A stretch of DNA of 53,933 nt from an uncultured Opitutia bacterium (GTDB taxonomy: Bacteria; Verrucomicrobiota; Verrucomicrobiia; Opitutales; Puniceicoccaceae): positions 1 to 53,933 of the forward strand of contig CAJXLM010000016.1 of NCBI GenBank assembly GCA_913056175.1, given 5' to 3'. Within the stretch, counting starts at the first letter, position 1. Every line of letters starts with the position of its first letter. Position numbers and translations under genes: made by a program. Shown in pieces: positions 8,782-17,453 of this stretch. The notes under the pieces were generated by a model, which was given only the letters and a program-made list of their open reading frames with translations, searched no databases and was not told where the DNA came from.

Positions 8782-8867
8782 GCGAGGGCGCACCGGCGCG
8801 CCGCGGACCCCGGGGATCGCCGCCGAGCCCCGTCCATGGCGGGCACGCCTCGTTTCCGGTGGGCGTC

Positions 8868-8883
8868 GCCACTCTTCGGTGGC
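8868..8883. terminator. Small hairpin between convergent genes
   Basis: GCCAC and GTGGC form a 5-bp stem around TCTTCG, in the 159-bp gap between the 3' ends of the DUF418 and leuS genes. There is no T-tract on either side, so it is at best a weak terminator or processing structure. Nothing else is evident in this gap. Confidence 0.2.
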
Positions 8884-8940
8884 AAGGATCCGCGGCTTGG
8901 CGGAGTTCGGCCGGCGCCCGCTGCCCGGGTGGCCGAGGGC

Positions 8941-11538
8941 CTACCCCACCACGAAGTTGACGATCTTGCCCGGGACAAAGACCTCCTTGCGCAGGGTCTT
9001 CCCCTCGAGATTCGCGGCAACCTTCTCAAGGCCGCGGGCGGCGGCGAGGACCTCCTCGCGGCCGGTGGAGTCGGCCACCTCGAGTTCCCCGCGCAGTTTC
9101 CCGTTGACCTGGACCGCGTAGGTCACCCGGTCGGAGCCGAGCCAGTCGGGATCGGGCTCCGGCCAGACGGCCTCGCTTACGGAGGGTGCTTCGCCGAGGC
9201 GTTCCCAGAGTTCCTCGGCGAGGTGGGGGGCGAAGGGGGCGAGCAGCTGGAGGAAGCGCAGGGCGGTGCCCCTCCGGATCGCCTCGGCCCTCGCCGCGGT
9301 GTTCACGAAGATCATCATCTGGGAAATCGCCGTGTTGAAGCGGAGGTTCTCGATGTCGGCGGTGACCTTGGCGATGGTCGCGTGGAGGGCCCGGGTGGCG
9401 GCCTCGTCCTCGGCGGCCCCGTCGGCGACAAGGCGTTCGGCGGGCTGGCCGTCGGGGCCGAGGAGGGTGCGCCAGACCTTCTTGAGGAAGCGGGAGATGC
9501 CCTCGATGCCCTGCGGGTTCCACGGCTTGGAGTCCTCGAGGGGTCCGAGGAACATCTCGAAGAGGCGGAGGGCATCGGCCCCGTGGTCGGCGATGACGGT
9601 CTCCGGGTTGACCACATTCCCCCGGCTCTTCGACATCTTCTCGCCGTCCTCCCCGAGGATGATGCCCTGGTGGAAGAGGCGGCGGTAGGGCTCGGGGGTG
9701 CTGACGACGCCCTCGTCGTAGAGCACCTGGTGCCAGAAGCGGGCGTAGAGCAGGTGGAGCACGGCGTGCTCGCTTCCGCCGATGTAGAGATCGGGGGCCT
9801 GCCAGTAGCGCTCCCGCTCCGGGTCGACGATCCGCTCCTCGTTGTGGGGGTCGAGGTAACGGAGGTGGTACCAGCAGGAGCCGGCCCACTGGGGCATCGT
9901 GTTCGTCTCCCGGCGGGCGGGCACCCAGTCGCCTCCCGGGGCGGCGGCCGAGGCCGGGCGGGTCTCGCCGGTGCGCAGGTGGAAGTGGACGTGCAACCAC
10001 TCCTCCTCGTTGGCGAGCGGGCTCTCCCCGTCGCCGGAAGGCTGGAAGCTCTCCACCTCCGGGAGGGTGAGGGGCAGCTCCTCCGGGGGGACCGGCAGGG
10101 CGTAGCGGAGCTCCCCGTCCAACTCCGCGGTGACTGCTTCCCCGGGGAGGACCCGGCCGACGGGGGATGTCCGGTCCGCGGCGGCCCGTTCGTAGTCCTC
10201 CCGGCCCACCCAGACCAGCGGGACCGGTTCCCCCCAGTAGCGCTGCCGGGAGAAGACCCAGTCGCGCAGGCGGTAGTTGACCGCCGGCCGGCCCTCTTCC
10301 TGCTCCTCCAGGCGGAGGGTGATCTCGCGGCGGGCATCCTCGGAGGAGAGGCCGGAAAAGTCGCCGGAGTGCACGAGGAAGCCCTCGCCGGTGTAGGGGA
10401 GTTCCGGGCTGTGCCCGTTCGACCCCTTTCTCTCCGGGTCGATGACCCGCTGGATGGGGAGCTGGAAGGTCTCGGCGAACTCGTAGTCCCGCTCGTCGTG
10501 GGCGGGCACCGCCATGATCGCTCCCGTCCCGTAGCTGGCGAGGACGTAGTCGGCGACCCAGATGGGGAGGCGGGCCCCGTTGATCGGATTGATGGCGTGG
10601 GCCCCCGTGAAGACCCCGCTCTTCTCGCGGGCGAGGTCGGTGCGGTCGAGGTCGCTCTTGGCAGCGGCCTGGCGCCGGTAGTCCTCGATGGCCTCGCGGT
10701 GTTCCGCGGTCGTGATCTCGGCGACGAGCGGGTGCTCGGGGGCGAGCACCATGTAGGTGGCCCCGAAAAGGGTGTCCGGCCGTGTCGTGTAGACCCGCAG
10801 GACCGGGCGACGCTTGTTGTCGACCGGGAAGAGGATTTCCGTTCCCTCGCTGCGCCCGATCCAGGCCCGCTGCTGCCGCTTGGTGGAGTCCGGCCAGTCC
10901 AGATCCTCCAGGCCGGCGAGCAGGCGGTCGGCGTAGGCAGTGATGCGGAGGACCACCTGGCGGAGGGCCCGGCGCTCGACCGGGTGCCCGCCCACCTCGG
11001 AACGGCCGTCGACGACCTCTTCGTTGGCGAGGACGGCCCGCAGCTCCGGGCACCACCAGACCGGCTTCCGGTCGACGTAGACGAGCCCGCGGCGGAACAG
11101 TTTCAGGAAAATCCACTGCGTCCAGCGGTAGTAGCCCGGATCGGTGGTGTTGATCTCGCGGGTCCAATCGATGGCGAATCCGAACTGCTGGATCTGCCGC
11201 CGGAAGGTCTCGATGTTGGCCGCGGTGGTCCGGGCCGGGTGGGTGCCCGTCTTCACGGCGTACTGCTCGGCGGGCAGTCCGAAGGCGTCCCAGCCCATCG
11301 GGTGGAGGACGTGGTCTCCCCGGCTCTTCCGGTAGCGGCAGAGGATGTCGCTGGCCGTGTAGCCCTCGGGGTGGCCGATATGGAGGCCGGCGCCGGAGGG
11401 GTAGGGGAACATGTCCAGGCCGTAGTACTTGGGGCGGTCGTCGGGCGGACCGGCCACGAAGGTTCGGTGCTCGCTCCAGTAGCGCTGCCAGTGGGGCTCG
11501 ATGCGGGCGGGTTCGTAGTGGGTGCAGTCCGTGGGCAT
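8941..11538 (-). CDS. leuS: Leucyl-tRNA synthetase
   Basis: A class I synthetase of 865 residues, normal for bacterial LeuRS. The HIGH signature reads HIGHPEGYTA at residues 53-62, preceded by MFPYPSGAGL. The editing (CP1) domain follows (region with YTTRPDTLFGATYMVLAPEH), and the KMSKS loop reads KMSKSRGNVVNPE near residue 633. The C-terminus has the YAVQVNGKLRGELEV element and anticodon/C-terminal domains. It charges tRNA-Leu with leucine in the cytoplasm. The ATG lies 12 nt after the stop of the LysM gene, so it is probably the last gene of the minus-strand run that starts at murJ. No ribosome site is obvious before the ATG. Confidence 0.98.
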   Translation of the reverse strand: MPTDCTHYEPARIEPHWQRYWSEHRTFVAGPPDDRPKYYGLDMFPYPSGAGLHIGHPEGYTASDILCRYRKSRGDHVLHPMGWDAFGLPAEQYAVKTGTHPARTTAANIETFRRQIQQFGFAIDWTREINTTDPGYYRWTQWIFLKLFRRGLVYVDRKPVWWCPELRAVLANEEVVDGRSEVGGHPVERRALRQVVLRITAYADRLLAGLEDLDWPDSTKRQQRAWIGRSEGTEILFPVDNKRRPVLRVYTTRPDTLFGATYMVLAPEHPLVAEITTAEHREAIEDYRRQAAAKSDLDRTDLAREKSGVFTGAHAINPINGARLPIWVADYVLASYGTGAIMAVPAHDERDYEFAETFQLPIQRVIDPERKGSNGHSPELPYTGEGFLVHSGDFSGLSSEDARREITLRLEEQEEGRPAVNYRLRDWVFSRQRYWGEPVPLVWVGREDYERAAADRTSPVGRVLPGEAVTAELDGELRYALPVPPEELPLTLPEVESFQPSGDGESPLANEEEWLHVHFHLRTGETRPASAAAPGGDWVPARRETNTMPQWAGSCWYHLRYLDPHNEERIVDPERERYWQAPDLYIGGSEHAVLHLLYARFWHQVLYDEGVVSTPEPYRRLFHQGIILGEDGEKMSKSRGNVVNPETVIADHGADALRLFEMFLGPLEDSKPWNPQGIEGISRFLKKVWRTLLGPDGQPAERLVADGAAEDEAATRALHATIAKVTADIENLRFNTAISQMMIFVNTAARAEAIRRGTALRFLQLLAPFAPHLAEELWERLGEAPSVSEAVWPEPDPDWLGSDRVTYAVQVNGKLRGELEVADSTGREEVLAAARGLEKVAANLEGKTLRKEVFVPGKIVNFVVG

Positions 11539-11550
11539 GGAGGGAAAGGA

Positions 11551-12243
11551 TCAGGAGTCCCCGGGCGCGGGGAGTTTCAGTTCCTGGCCGACCTGGATGA
11601 GGTTCGGGTCGAGGCCGGGATTGGCTGCGAGGAGGGCCGGCAGGCTCACCCCGAAGCGGCGGGCGATGTCACTGAGGGTATCCCCGCGCTGGACGGTGTA
11701 GGATTCGGGCCGGTCGGTTTCGGCGGGGGCGGGCACCTCTCCGTCGGCCGGGGGATCCGGGTCCGGGGCGGGCTCGGCCGCCTCCGCCGGGGCGCCCGCC
11801 GACTCCCTTGGGTCGGGATCCTCCGGGGCAGGATCCCCCGGTTCGGGATCCTCCCTGTCGGTCGCGGGGGACGGGGAAGGGGGGGGCGCGGGCGGCCGCT
11901 CCTCGAGCCGGGCGAGCACTCGGTCGAGTTCCTCGCGGAGGGAGCGGGTGGTGTCGAGGAAAGTGCGGATCCGGTTGCGGTTGGCGGTGGCGGTCTGGGC
12001 GACCTCCTCCAGCCGCCGCTCCTCCACGCGGAGGCGTTCCTGCAGGTCCCGCTCCCGGACCGCCACTTCCTCCCGGCTCTGCTGCCAGTCGCCGGCGGTC
12101 CGCTCGAGGCGGCGGAGGGCGTCCTGGGCGGAATTGCGGGCCTCGATGGCGAAGTAGAGGCAGACCAGGGCGACCAGCAGGCCCCAGAGCCCCAGCCAGA
12201 AGCCCCAGCTCCCCCGTTTCGCTTTCCTCGTCGTGCCGTCGAT
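11551..12243 (-). CDS. Single-pass membrane protein with coiled coil and C-terminal LysM domain; probable ATC start
   Basis: The frame encodes a basic N-terminus (TTRKAKRG), one membrane helix (about residues 11-28, GFWLGLWGLLVALVCLYFA), a coiled coil (RDLQERLRVEERRLEEVAQ region), a Pro/Asp/Glu-rich linker and a LysM domain (YTVQRGDTLSDIARRFGVS ... NPNLIQVGQELKLP type) near the end. LysM binds peptidoglycan, so it likely tethers membrane and wall. The only standard start is GTG at 12066, which would delete the helix. Upstream the frame is open to a stop at 12297-12295 with no ATG/GTG/TTG, but ATC at 12243 lies 7 nt after a perfect GGAGG and fits the protein; I use it provisionally (230 residues). 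It lies between metY and leuS. Confidence 0.75.
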   Translation of the reverse strand: MDGTTRKAKRGSWGFWLGLWGLLVALVCLYFAIEARNSAQDALRRLERTAGDWQQSREEVAVRERDLQERLRVEERRLEEVAQTATANRNRIRTFLDTTRSLREELDRVLARLEERPPAPPPSPSPATDREDPEPGDPAPEDPDPRESAGAPAEAAEPAPDPDPPADGEVPAPAETDRPESYTVQRGDTLSDIARRFGVSLPALLAANPGLDPNLIQVGQELKLPAPGDS

Positions 12244-12304
12244 GGTTCCGCCTCCGTTGAAAACCGCGGAGACTTTCCGGTCGACGGCCCAATGTCAACG
12301 GACC

Positions 12305-13609
12305 TCAGCCCTCGAGGGCCTGCCCGATATCGGCGAGGATGTCCTCGATGTCCTCCAGGCCCACCGCGAGGCGCACGTAGTCCTCGGTGACCCCGGAGGA
12401 CTGCTGCTCCTCGGGGGTGAGCTGGCTGTGGGTCGTGCTGGCCGGGTGGATGGCGAGGGACTTGGCGTCCCCGATGTTCGCGAGGTGGCTGTGCAGGCGG
12501 AGCTTCTCGATGAAGGCGCGGCCGGCCTCGTGCCCGCCCTTGACGCCGAAGCCGACGAGGGCCCCGTAGTGGCCGGGGGTGAGGTACTTGCGGGCGGCCT
12601 CGTAGTAGGGGCTCGTCTTCAGGCCGGGGTAGTTCACCCAGGCCACCCGGTCGTGGGCCTCGAGGAACTCGGCCACCTTCTGCGCGTTCTGGCAGTGCCG
12701 CTCCATGCGGAGGTGGACGGTCTCCAGGCCCTGCAGGTGGAGCCAGGAGTTGAAGGGGGCCGGGCACATTCCCATGTCCCGCAGCAGTTGCAGGCGCATC
12801 TTCAGGATGAAGGCAACGTTGGCCCCGCCGAGGGGCGGGAAGCTTTGGAAGGCGTCCCAGTGGACGAGGCCATGGTAGCTCGGGTCGGGCTCGGTGAAGC
12901 CCGGGAAGCGGCCGTTGCCCCAGTCGAAGTTCCCCCCGTCGACCACGATGCCGCCGATGGAGGTGCCGTGGCCCCCGATGTACTTCGTGGTGCTGTGGAC
13001 CACGAGGTTGGCACCCCATTCGAGGGGCCGGTTGAGGATCGGGGTGACCGCGGTGTTGTCGATGGCGAGGGGCACCCCGACCTCCCGGGCGATCGCGGCG
13101 ACTTCCTCGAAGGGAAAGATGTTCAGGCGGGGGTTCCCCATGCCTTCCCCGTAGAAGAGCTTCGTGTTCGGGCGGACTGCCTTGCGGAAGGCGTCCGGGT
13201 CGTCGGCGTCCACGAAGGACACCTCGATCCCCAGCTTCGGCAGGGTATAGTGGAAGAGGTTGTAGGTGCCCCCGTAGAGCTGGGCCACGGAAACCATGTG
13301 GTCGCCGGCCCCCATGACATTGAGGATCGTGTCGGTGATCGCGGCCTGCCCGCTGGAGTGGGCGAGGGCCCCGCTCCCGCCCTCCATGGCGGCGACCCGT
13401 TGCTCGAGCACATCGTTCGTCGGATTGTTCAGCCGCGTGTAGATGTGGCCGAGCTCCTTAAGCCCGAAGAGATTGGCGGCGTGCTCGGTGTCGCGGAAGA
13501 CGAAGCTCGTCGTCTGGTGGATCGGGAGGGCACGGGAACCGAAATCGCTGTCGACCGGTTGTCCGGCGTGAAGGGCACGGGTGCCCAGGCCTGGGGATTC
13601 ACTGCTCAT
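12305..13609 (-). CDS. metY: O-acetylhomoserine aminocarboxypropyltransferase (sulfhydrylase)
   Basis: A PLP enzyme of the Cys/Met metabolism family, 434 residues, that makes homocysteine from O-acetyl-L-homoserine and sulfide. Visible features: [30 protein letters not shown] at the N-terminus (typical of MetY rather than MetB/MetC), the long-form insert expected for Met[18 protein letters not shown], and the PLP lysine in [18 protein letters not shown] near residue 211. The C-terminal motif [15 protein letters not shown] is also standard. ATG at 13609 is chosen; upstream in-frame sequence is low complexity. It lies 59 nt after the thiO-like gene on the same strand, leaving no room for a SAM riboswitch. 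Confidence 0.95.
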   Translation of the reverse strand: MSSESPGLGTRALHAGQPVDSDFGSRALPIHQTTSFVFRDTEHAANLFGLKELGHIYTRLNNPTNDVLEQRVAAMEGGSGALAHSSGQAAITDTILNVMGAGDHMVSVAQLYGGTYNLFHYTLPKLGIEVSFVDADDPDAFRKAVRPNTKLFYGEGMGNPRLNIFPFEEVAAIAREVGVPLAIDNTAVTPILNRPLEWGANLVVHSTTKYIGGHGTSIGGIVVDGGNFDWGNGRFPGFTEPDPSYHGLVHWDAFQSFPPLGGANVAFILKMRLQLLRDMGMCPAPFNSWLHLQGLETVHLRMERHCQNAQKVAEFLEAHDRVAWVNYPGLKTSPYYEAARKYLTPGHYGALVGFGVKGGHEAGRAFIEKLRLHSHLANIGDAKSLAIHPASTTHSQLTPEEQQSSGVTEDYVRLAVGLEDIEDILADIGQALEG

Positions 13610-13668
13610 GGCAGGTGGGCTAGGCACGGTCCCGGTTTTCGGCAACGGAAAAGCGGAGGGCCCGTGTG

Positions 13669-14769
13669 TCATAGGCCGGCCGCAGCCCCGCTCCCGCGGC
13701 CCTCGGCCCGCCCCGGAAGGCACTCCGCGGGAAGGGCCTCGCCGCGGCGGAGGTGGGCGGCGAGGCGTTGGGCGAGGCGGGGACCGTGGAGGGCCCCGCG
13801 GGAGCCGAGGCCGTTCAGCACGAACGATCCCGGCTCCCCCGGCAGCGGGCCGCAGTAGGGTCGGTGGTCCGGGGAGGCCGGGCGGGTGCCGACCTCTTGG
13901 GCGAGGACTTCCGGTGAGGGCGCCGTCTCCCCCATCCACTCCCGCCAGGTGGCGAGGAGCTGCTTCCGTGCGGCTGGAGTGGGGGCGGGGGTGGTCCGCG
14001 GATCGTCTCCCTCGCGTCGCTCATAGGTTGCCCCGAACCGGAAAAGGCCGCCGCCCTCGGGGAGGAGCCATTTCCCGCCGAACTGGAGGACCTCCCCCGG
14101 ATCGGGGAGCTGCGGGCAGCGAAGCCGGAGGGTCTCCCCGCGGAGGGAGCGGAGGGGGAGGGGGCGCAGCCAGGGATTGGCCCGGCCGGCAATTCCCTCC
14201 GCAAAGACCACCACCGGGGCCTCCCAGCCCCCCGCCCGGAAGCCGACGCTGGTCCGCGCGCAGGTCGCCGGATCCACGGTTCGCTCCTCGAGGGAGTCGG
14301 CCAGTTCCCGGCGGAGCCGCGTGAGCAGCCGGGCCGTGTCCACCCGGGCGGCCCCGTGGATGCGGAAGCTGCCGTGGGGATCCCGCACCGGTGGGCCCGC
14401 ATCCCCGGGCGGGAAGGGGCCCTCGAGAAAGGGGGCGGCGGCCTCCTCCCGCAGGCGGCGCTCCAGCCGCCCGGCCTCCTCCCCTCCCCGCAGGTAGCGG
14501 CGGAGGGTGGTGTCGCGGAGCAGGGGGGCTTCGCCTGGCCGGTGGAGGTCGGCACAGACGCGGACAGCCCCCGCGCGGTAGGCGGCGAAGTCCGCGACCG
14601 GGGTCAGGCGGGGCCCGGTGATGGGGTTGAGAATGCCGGCGGCGACCGCCGAGGCTGGCGGTGGATGGTGCCCGGCGAAGACCCGGACCCGGGCGGGGCG
14701 CAACTCGCGGGCGAGGAGGAGGGCGGCGAGCCCGCCCCCCCAGACAAGGAAGTCGCAGGAGCGGCTCAT
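13669..14769 (-). CDS. FAD-dependent oxidoreductase of the DAO family (ThiO/MnmC-like)
   Basis: The product is 366 residues. The N-terminus [21 protein letters not shown] is a Rossmann dinucleotide-binding motif in the form [21 protein letters not shown] resembles the glycine oxidase/MnmC-C group, where G(M/I)xNP(x)G is conserved. The C-terminal [18 protein letters not shown] and [16 protein letters not shown] are typical of the DAO fold. It probably oxidises a small amine or amino acid; substrate is not predictable. The ATG overlaps the murJ stop (ATGA), so the two are translationally coupled. No thiamine genes are nearby, hence no gene symbol. Confidence 0.8.
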   Translation of the reverse strand: MSRSCDFLVWGGGLAALLLARELRPARVRVFAGHHPPPASAVAAGILNPITGPRLTPVADFAAYRAGAVRVCADLHRPGEAPLLRDTTLRRYLRGGEEAGRLERRLREEAAAPFLEGPFPPGDAGPPVRDPHGSFRIHGAARVDTARLLTRLRRELADSLEERTVDPATCARTSVGFRAGGWEAPVVVFAEGIAGRANPWLRPLPLRSLRGETLRLRCPQLPDPGEVLQFGGKWLLPEGGGLFRFGATYERREGDDPRTTPAPTPAARKQLLATWREWMGETAPSPEVLAQEVGTRPASPDHRPYCGPLPGEPGSFVLNGLGSRGALHGPRLAQRLAAHLRRGEALPAECLPGRAEGRGSGAAAGL

Positions 14770-16316
14770 GGGGCATCCGCGGGCGGGGAGCCAGGGGCGG
14801 GCTTGGGCAGGTGAAGGAAGGGCCGGAAGCGGAGGATCCAGGGGAGGCCGAGACCGAGGACCACCCCGGCCGGGACCACCCAGGAAAGGTGGAGGAGGAG
14901 ATCGACGCGGCTGGCGGCCGCGCCCGGTTCCGGGACGAGGAGCAGGAGGGCGCCCACGGCGAGGGAGCCGGCCCCGACCTTCCAGAGGTCCACCGGCCAC
15001 CAGCTGCCTCCGCCGGGCTGGTGCCGGTGCAAGCGCCCGTGCAGGAGGAGGGTCTGGGCGACGGCGGCAAGGGAATTGGCGGCGGCGAGCCCGGTCGCGC
15101 CGAAAGGGATCATCAGGGCGAGGCTGAGGGCGAGGTTGATGAGAAGGGTCCACCCGGCCACGCGCATCGGTCCGCGGGCGTCGCGGCGGGCCTGCAGGGC
15201 CCTGGAGAGGAGGGTGGCCTGCGCGAAGAAGGGCAGGCCGGCCGCGAAGAAGGCGAGCACGGGGGCCGCCCGGGCCGCGTCCGCGGCGTCGAAAAGCCCC
15301 CACGCGAAGAGCACCCGCAGGACGGGGTCGCCGAGCAGGGCGAGTCCGAGGAAAGCGGGCACGGTGACCGCGGCGACGAGGGCCGATCCCTGCCGGAAGG
15401 CCTCCCGGAACTCCGTCTCCTCCCCGGATCCGGCGTGCCGGGCGAGCTGGGGAAAGAGGACGGTGGCGGTGGCGATGGCGAAGAGCCCGAGGGGCAGTTC
15501 CACGAGCCGGGCGGCAAGGTAGAGGAGGGCGACCGCGTCCTCCCCGATCCCGAAGGCAAGGGCACGGGAGACGAGGATGTTCAGCTGGAGGATGGCGGCA
15601 CCGGACAGGGCGGGGAGGAAGAGCCGGCGGACCTCGTCGACCGCCGGGTCGGGCGAGGGGTCCAGCCGGGGGCGCCAACCGAGGGAGCGCAACTGGAGGG
15701 CGGGCAGGGCCAGCTGGAGGAGCCCGCCGGCGAGGACGGCCCCGGAGAGGAGGAAGGCCTGCTGCCGGGGCGTGTCCGTCCACCAGGTAGCCGGCCCCAG
15801 GAGGACCGCGATCATGGCGAGGTTGAGGAGGACCGGGTTGAGTGCCGGCAGGAAGAAGCGGCCGAGGACCTGCAGGGTGGCCGCGAGGACAGCGGCCAGG
15901 CAGATGGGGAGCACGTAGGGAAACAGGACCAGGCTGAGGGCGGCCGCCTCCCGGAAGCGCCCGGCCGGCCACAGGTCGAGGAGGAGGGGCAGTCCGGCGA
16001 CGAGGAGCCCGGCGAGCCCGAGCAGGGCGAGCAGGGGTACGGCCCGCCGGAGGATCCGGTTGAGGAGGGCGAAGGCCCCCCGCCCCGGCCGGGCCTCCTC
16101 CTCGCTGGCGAGGAGTGGCACGAGGGCCGTGGTGAGGGCGCCCTCCCCGAAGAGGCGGCGAAAGAGGTTGGGCAGGGTGAAGGCGAGGAGGAAGGCCGAG
16201 GTGGTTGCGCTGAGCCCGAGGGTCGCGTAGAGAAGGATGTCCCGGAACAGTCCGAGAAACCGCGACCCCAGCGTGGAAACTGCCACCGTGGATACCGACC
16301 GGAGATTTTTTCGCAT
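14766..16316 (-). CDS. murJ: Lipid II flippase MurJ
   Basis: A multi-spanning membrane protein of 516 residues, the usual MurJ (MviN) length. It flips undecaprenyl-linked peptidoglycan precursor across the inner membrane. Recognisable parts are the N-terminus (STVAVSTLGSRFLGLFRDILL), LPNLFRRLFGEGALTTALVPL in the first bundle (the RRLFGEGA element is a MurJ hallmark), and the middle LPLGLFAIATATVLFPQLARHAG. It is the first gene of the minus-strand run and is divergent from pta across 93 bp. Its stop overlaps the start of the DAO-family gene. Confidence 0.95.
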   Translation of the reverse strand: MRKNLRSVSTVAVSTLGSRFLGLFRDILLYATLGLSATTSAFLLAFTLPNLFRRLFGEGALTTALVPLLASEEEARPGRGAFALLNRILRRAVPLLALLGLAGLLVAGLPLLLDLWPAGRFREAAALSLVLFPYVLPICLAAVLAATLQVLGRFFLPALNPVLLNLAMIAVLLGPATWWTDTPRQQAFLLSGAVLAGGLLQLALPALQLRSLGWRPRLDPSPDPAVDEVRRLFLPALSGAAILQLNILVSRALAFGIGEDAVALLYLAARLVELPLGLFAIATATVLFPQLARHAGSGEETEFREAFRQGSALVAAVTVPAFLGLALLGDPVLRVLFAWGLFDAADAARAAPVLAFFAAGLPFFAQATLLSRALQARRDARGPMRVAGWTLLINLALSLALMIPFGATGLAAANSLAAVAQTLLLHGRLHRHQPGGGSWWPVDLWKVGAGSLAVGALLLLVPEPGAAASRVDLLLHLSWVVPAGVVLGLGLPWILRFRPFLHLPKPAPGSPPADAP

Positions 16317-16409
16317 GACGAGGGGGGCGGCATTGCGGCATGTTCCCTGCTTGCGGGCAAGAGAGCTTCCCCCTTTGTCCCGCTGTCGATCCCCACTCTC
16401 TCCCCTGTC

Positions 16410-17453
16410 ATGACCCTGATCCCCGCACTCAGTGAAAAGCTGCGCCGCCACCCGAAGCGCATCGTGTTTCCGGAGGGGGAGGACCCGCGGATCATGCAGG
16501 CGGCCCGGCTCTTTGCCTCGCGCGAGCTGGGCGTGCCCGTGCTTCTCGGCGAGCGCACCCGCATGAAGAAGCTCGCGCAGGGACTGGGGATTTCCCTGGA
16601 CGGCATCCGGCTCGTCGAGCCCGAGCGCACCGAGGATTTCGCGCGCAAGGAGGAGCAGCTGCAGGCGCTCCCGCGCTTCGCGGCGTCCACACCCGCGGAG
16701 ATCCGGGCGCAGGTGGCCGACCGCAATGTCTTCGCCACCCTGATGCTGGCGGGGGCGGATGTGGACGCGGTGCTCGCGGGGGCGACCTCCTCGGCCTCGA
16801 GCGCCCTGCGCCCCCTCCTGCGGATCATTCCCCGGCAGGAAGGCGTCTCCACTGTCTCCTCCATGCAGATCCTCTCCTTCGACGAGGAGGACCACCGGCC
16901 CGATCTCTTCCTCGCGGACTGCGCGGTTGTTCCCGAGCCGACCGCCCGGCAGCTCGCGGAGATCGCCCTCACCGCGGGTTCGCTCCGCTGGCACCTCGTC
17001 GACGAGCGCCCGCGGGTGGCCCTTCTCAGTTACACCACCCACGACGCGTCCTCCCGGCAGCCCTCGGTCCTCCGGGTGCGGGAGGCCACCGCGCTCGCCC
17101 GGGAGTGGATCCTCCGGCAGGGGGTGGGCATGGAGGTGGACGGGGACCTGCAGGTCGATGCGGCCCTCGACCCCGCCATCGCCCGGGCCAAGGAGGTCAG
17201 CGGGCCGGTCGGGGGGGCCGCCAACGTCCTCGTCTTTCCCGACCTGCACAGTGGCAACATCGCCTCGAAGATGATCCAGGTCCTCGGCGGGGCTCATTGC
17301 TACGGTCACCTCCTCTGCGGACTTACCCGGCCGGCCGCGGAAATCAGCCGGGGGTTGAGCGCGCTGGAAATCTTTGGCACGGCCGTCCTCGTGGCCGCGG
17401 CGGCCCTCGAGCGCTCCCTGCTCTACCCGGGTCTCCTCGAGAAGGCGGGATGA
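16410..17453 (+). CDS. pta: Phosphate acetyltransferase, short catalytic form
   Basis: A PTA_PTB domain protein of 347 residues that interconverts acetyl-CoA and acetyl phosphate. Visible signatures: RRHPKRIVFPEGEDPRIMQAA at the N-terminus, DVDAVLAGATSSASSALRPLLRII, SYTTHDASSRQPSV, a DGDLQVDAALDP element, and the C-terminal FPDLHSGNIASKMIQ with CGLTRPAAEISRG. It corresponds to the C-terminal catalytic part of long Pta; the regulatory N-terminal part is encoded as a separate protein immediately downstream (ATGA overlap). No acetate kinase gene is in the window. Confidence 0.93.
   Translation: MTLIPALSEKLRRHPKRIVFPEGEDPRIMQAARLFASRELGVPVLLGERTRMKKLAQGLGISLDGIRLVEPERTEDFARKEEQLQALPRFAASTPAEIRAQVADRNVFATLMLAGADVDAVLAGATSSASSALRPLLRIIPRQEGVSTVSSMQILSFDEEDHRPDLFLADCAVVPEPTARQLAEIALTAGSLRWHLVDERPRVALLSYTTHDASSRQPSVLRVREATALAREWILRQGVGMEVDGDLQVDAALDPAIARAKEVSGPVGGAANVLVFPDLHSGNIASKMIQVLGGAHCYGHLLCGLTRPAAEISRGLSALEIFGTAVLVAAAALERSLLYPGLLEKAG

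Noticed and set aside
8836-12390. A 1184-codon plus-strand frame
   Set aside because: Antisense to leuS and the LysM gene; low-complexity Gly/Val/Glu translation with no family features.
13610-13668. SAM riboswitch upstream of metY
   Set aside because: Only 59 nt separate metY from the preceding gene; no room for the fold and no conserved core seen.
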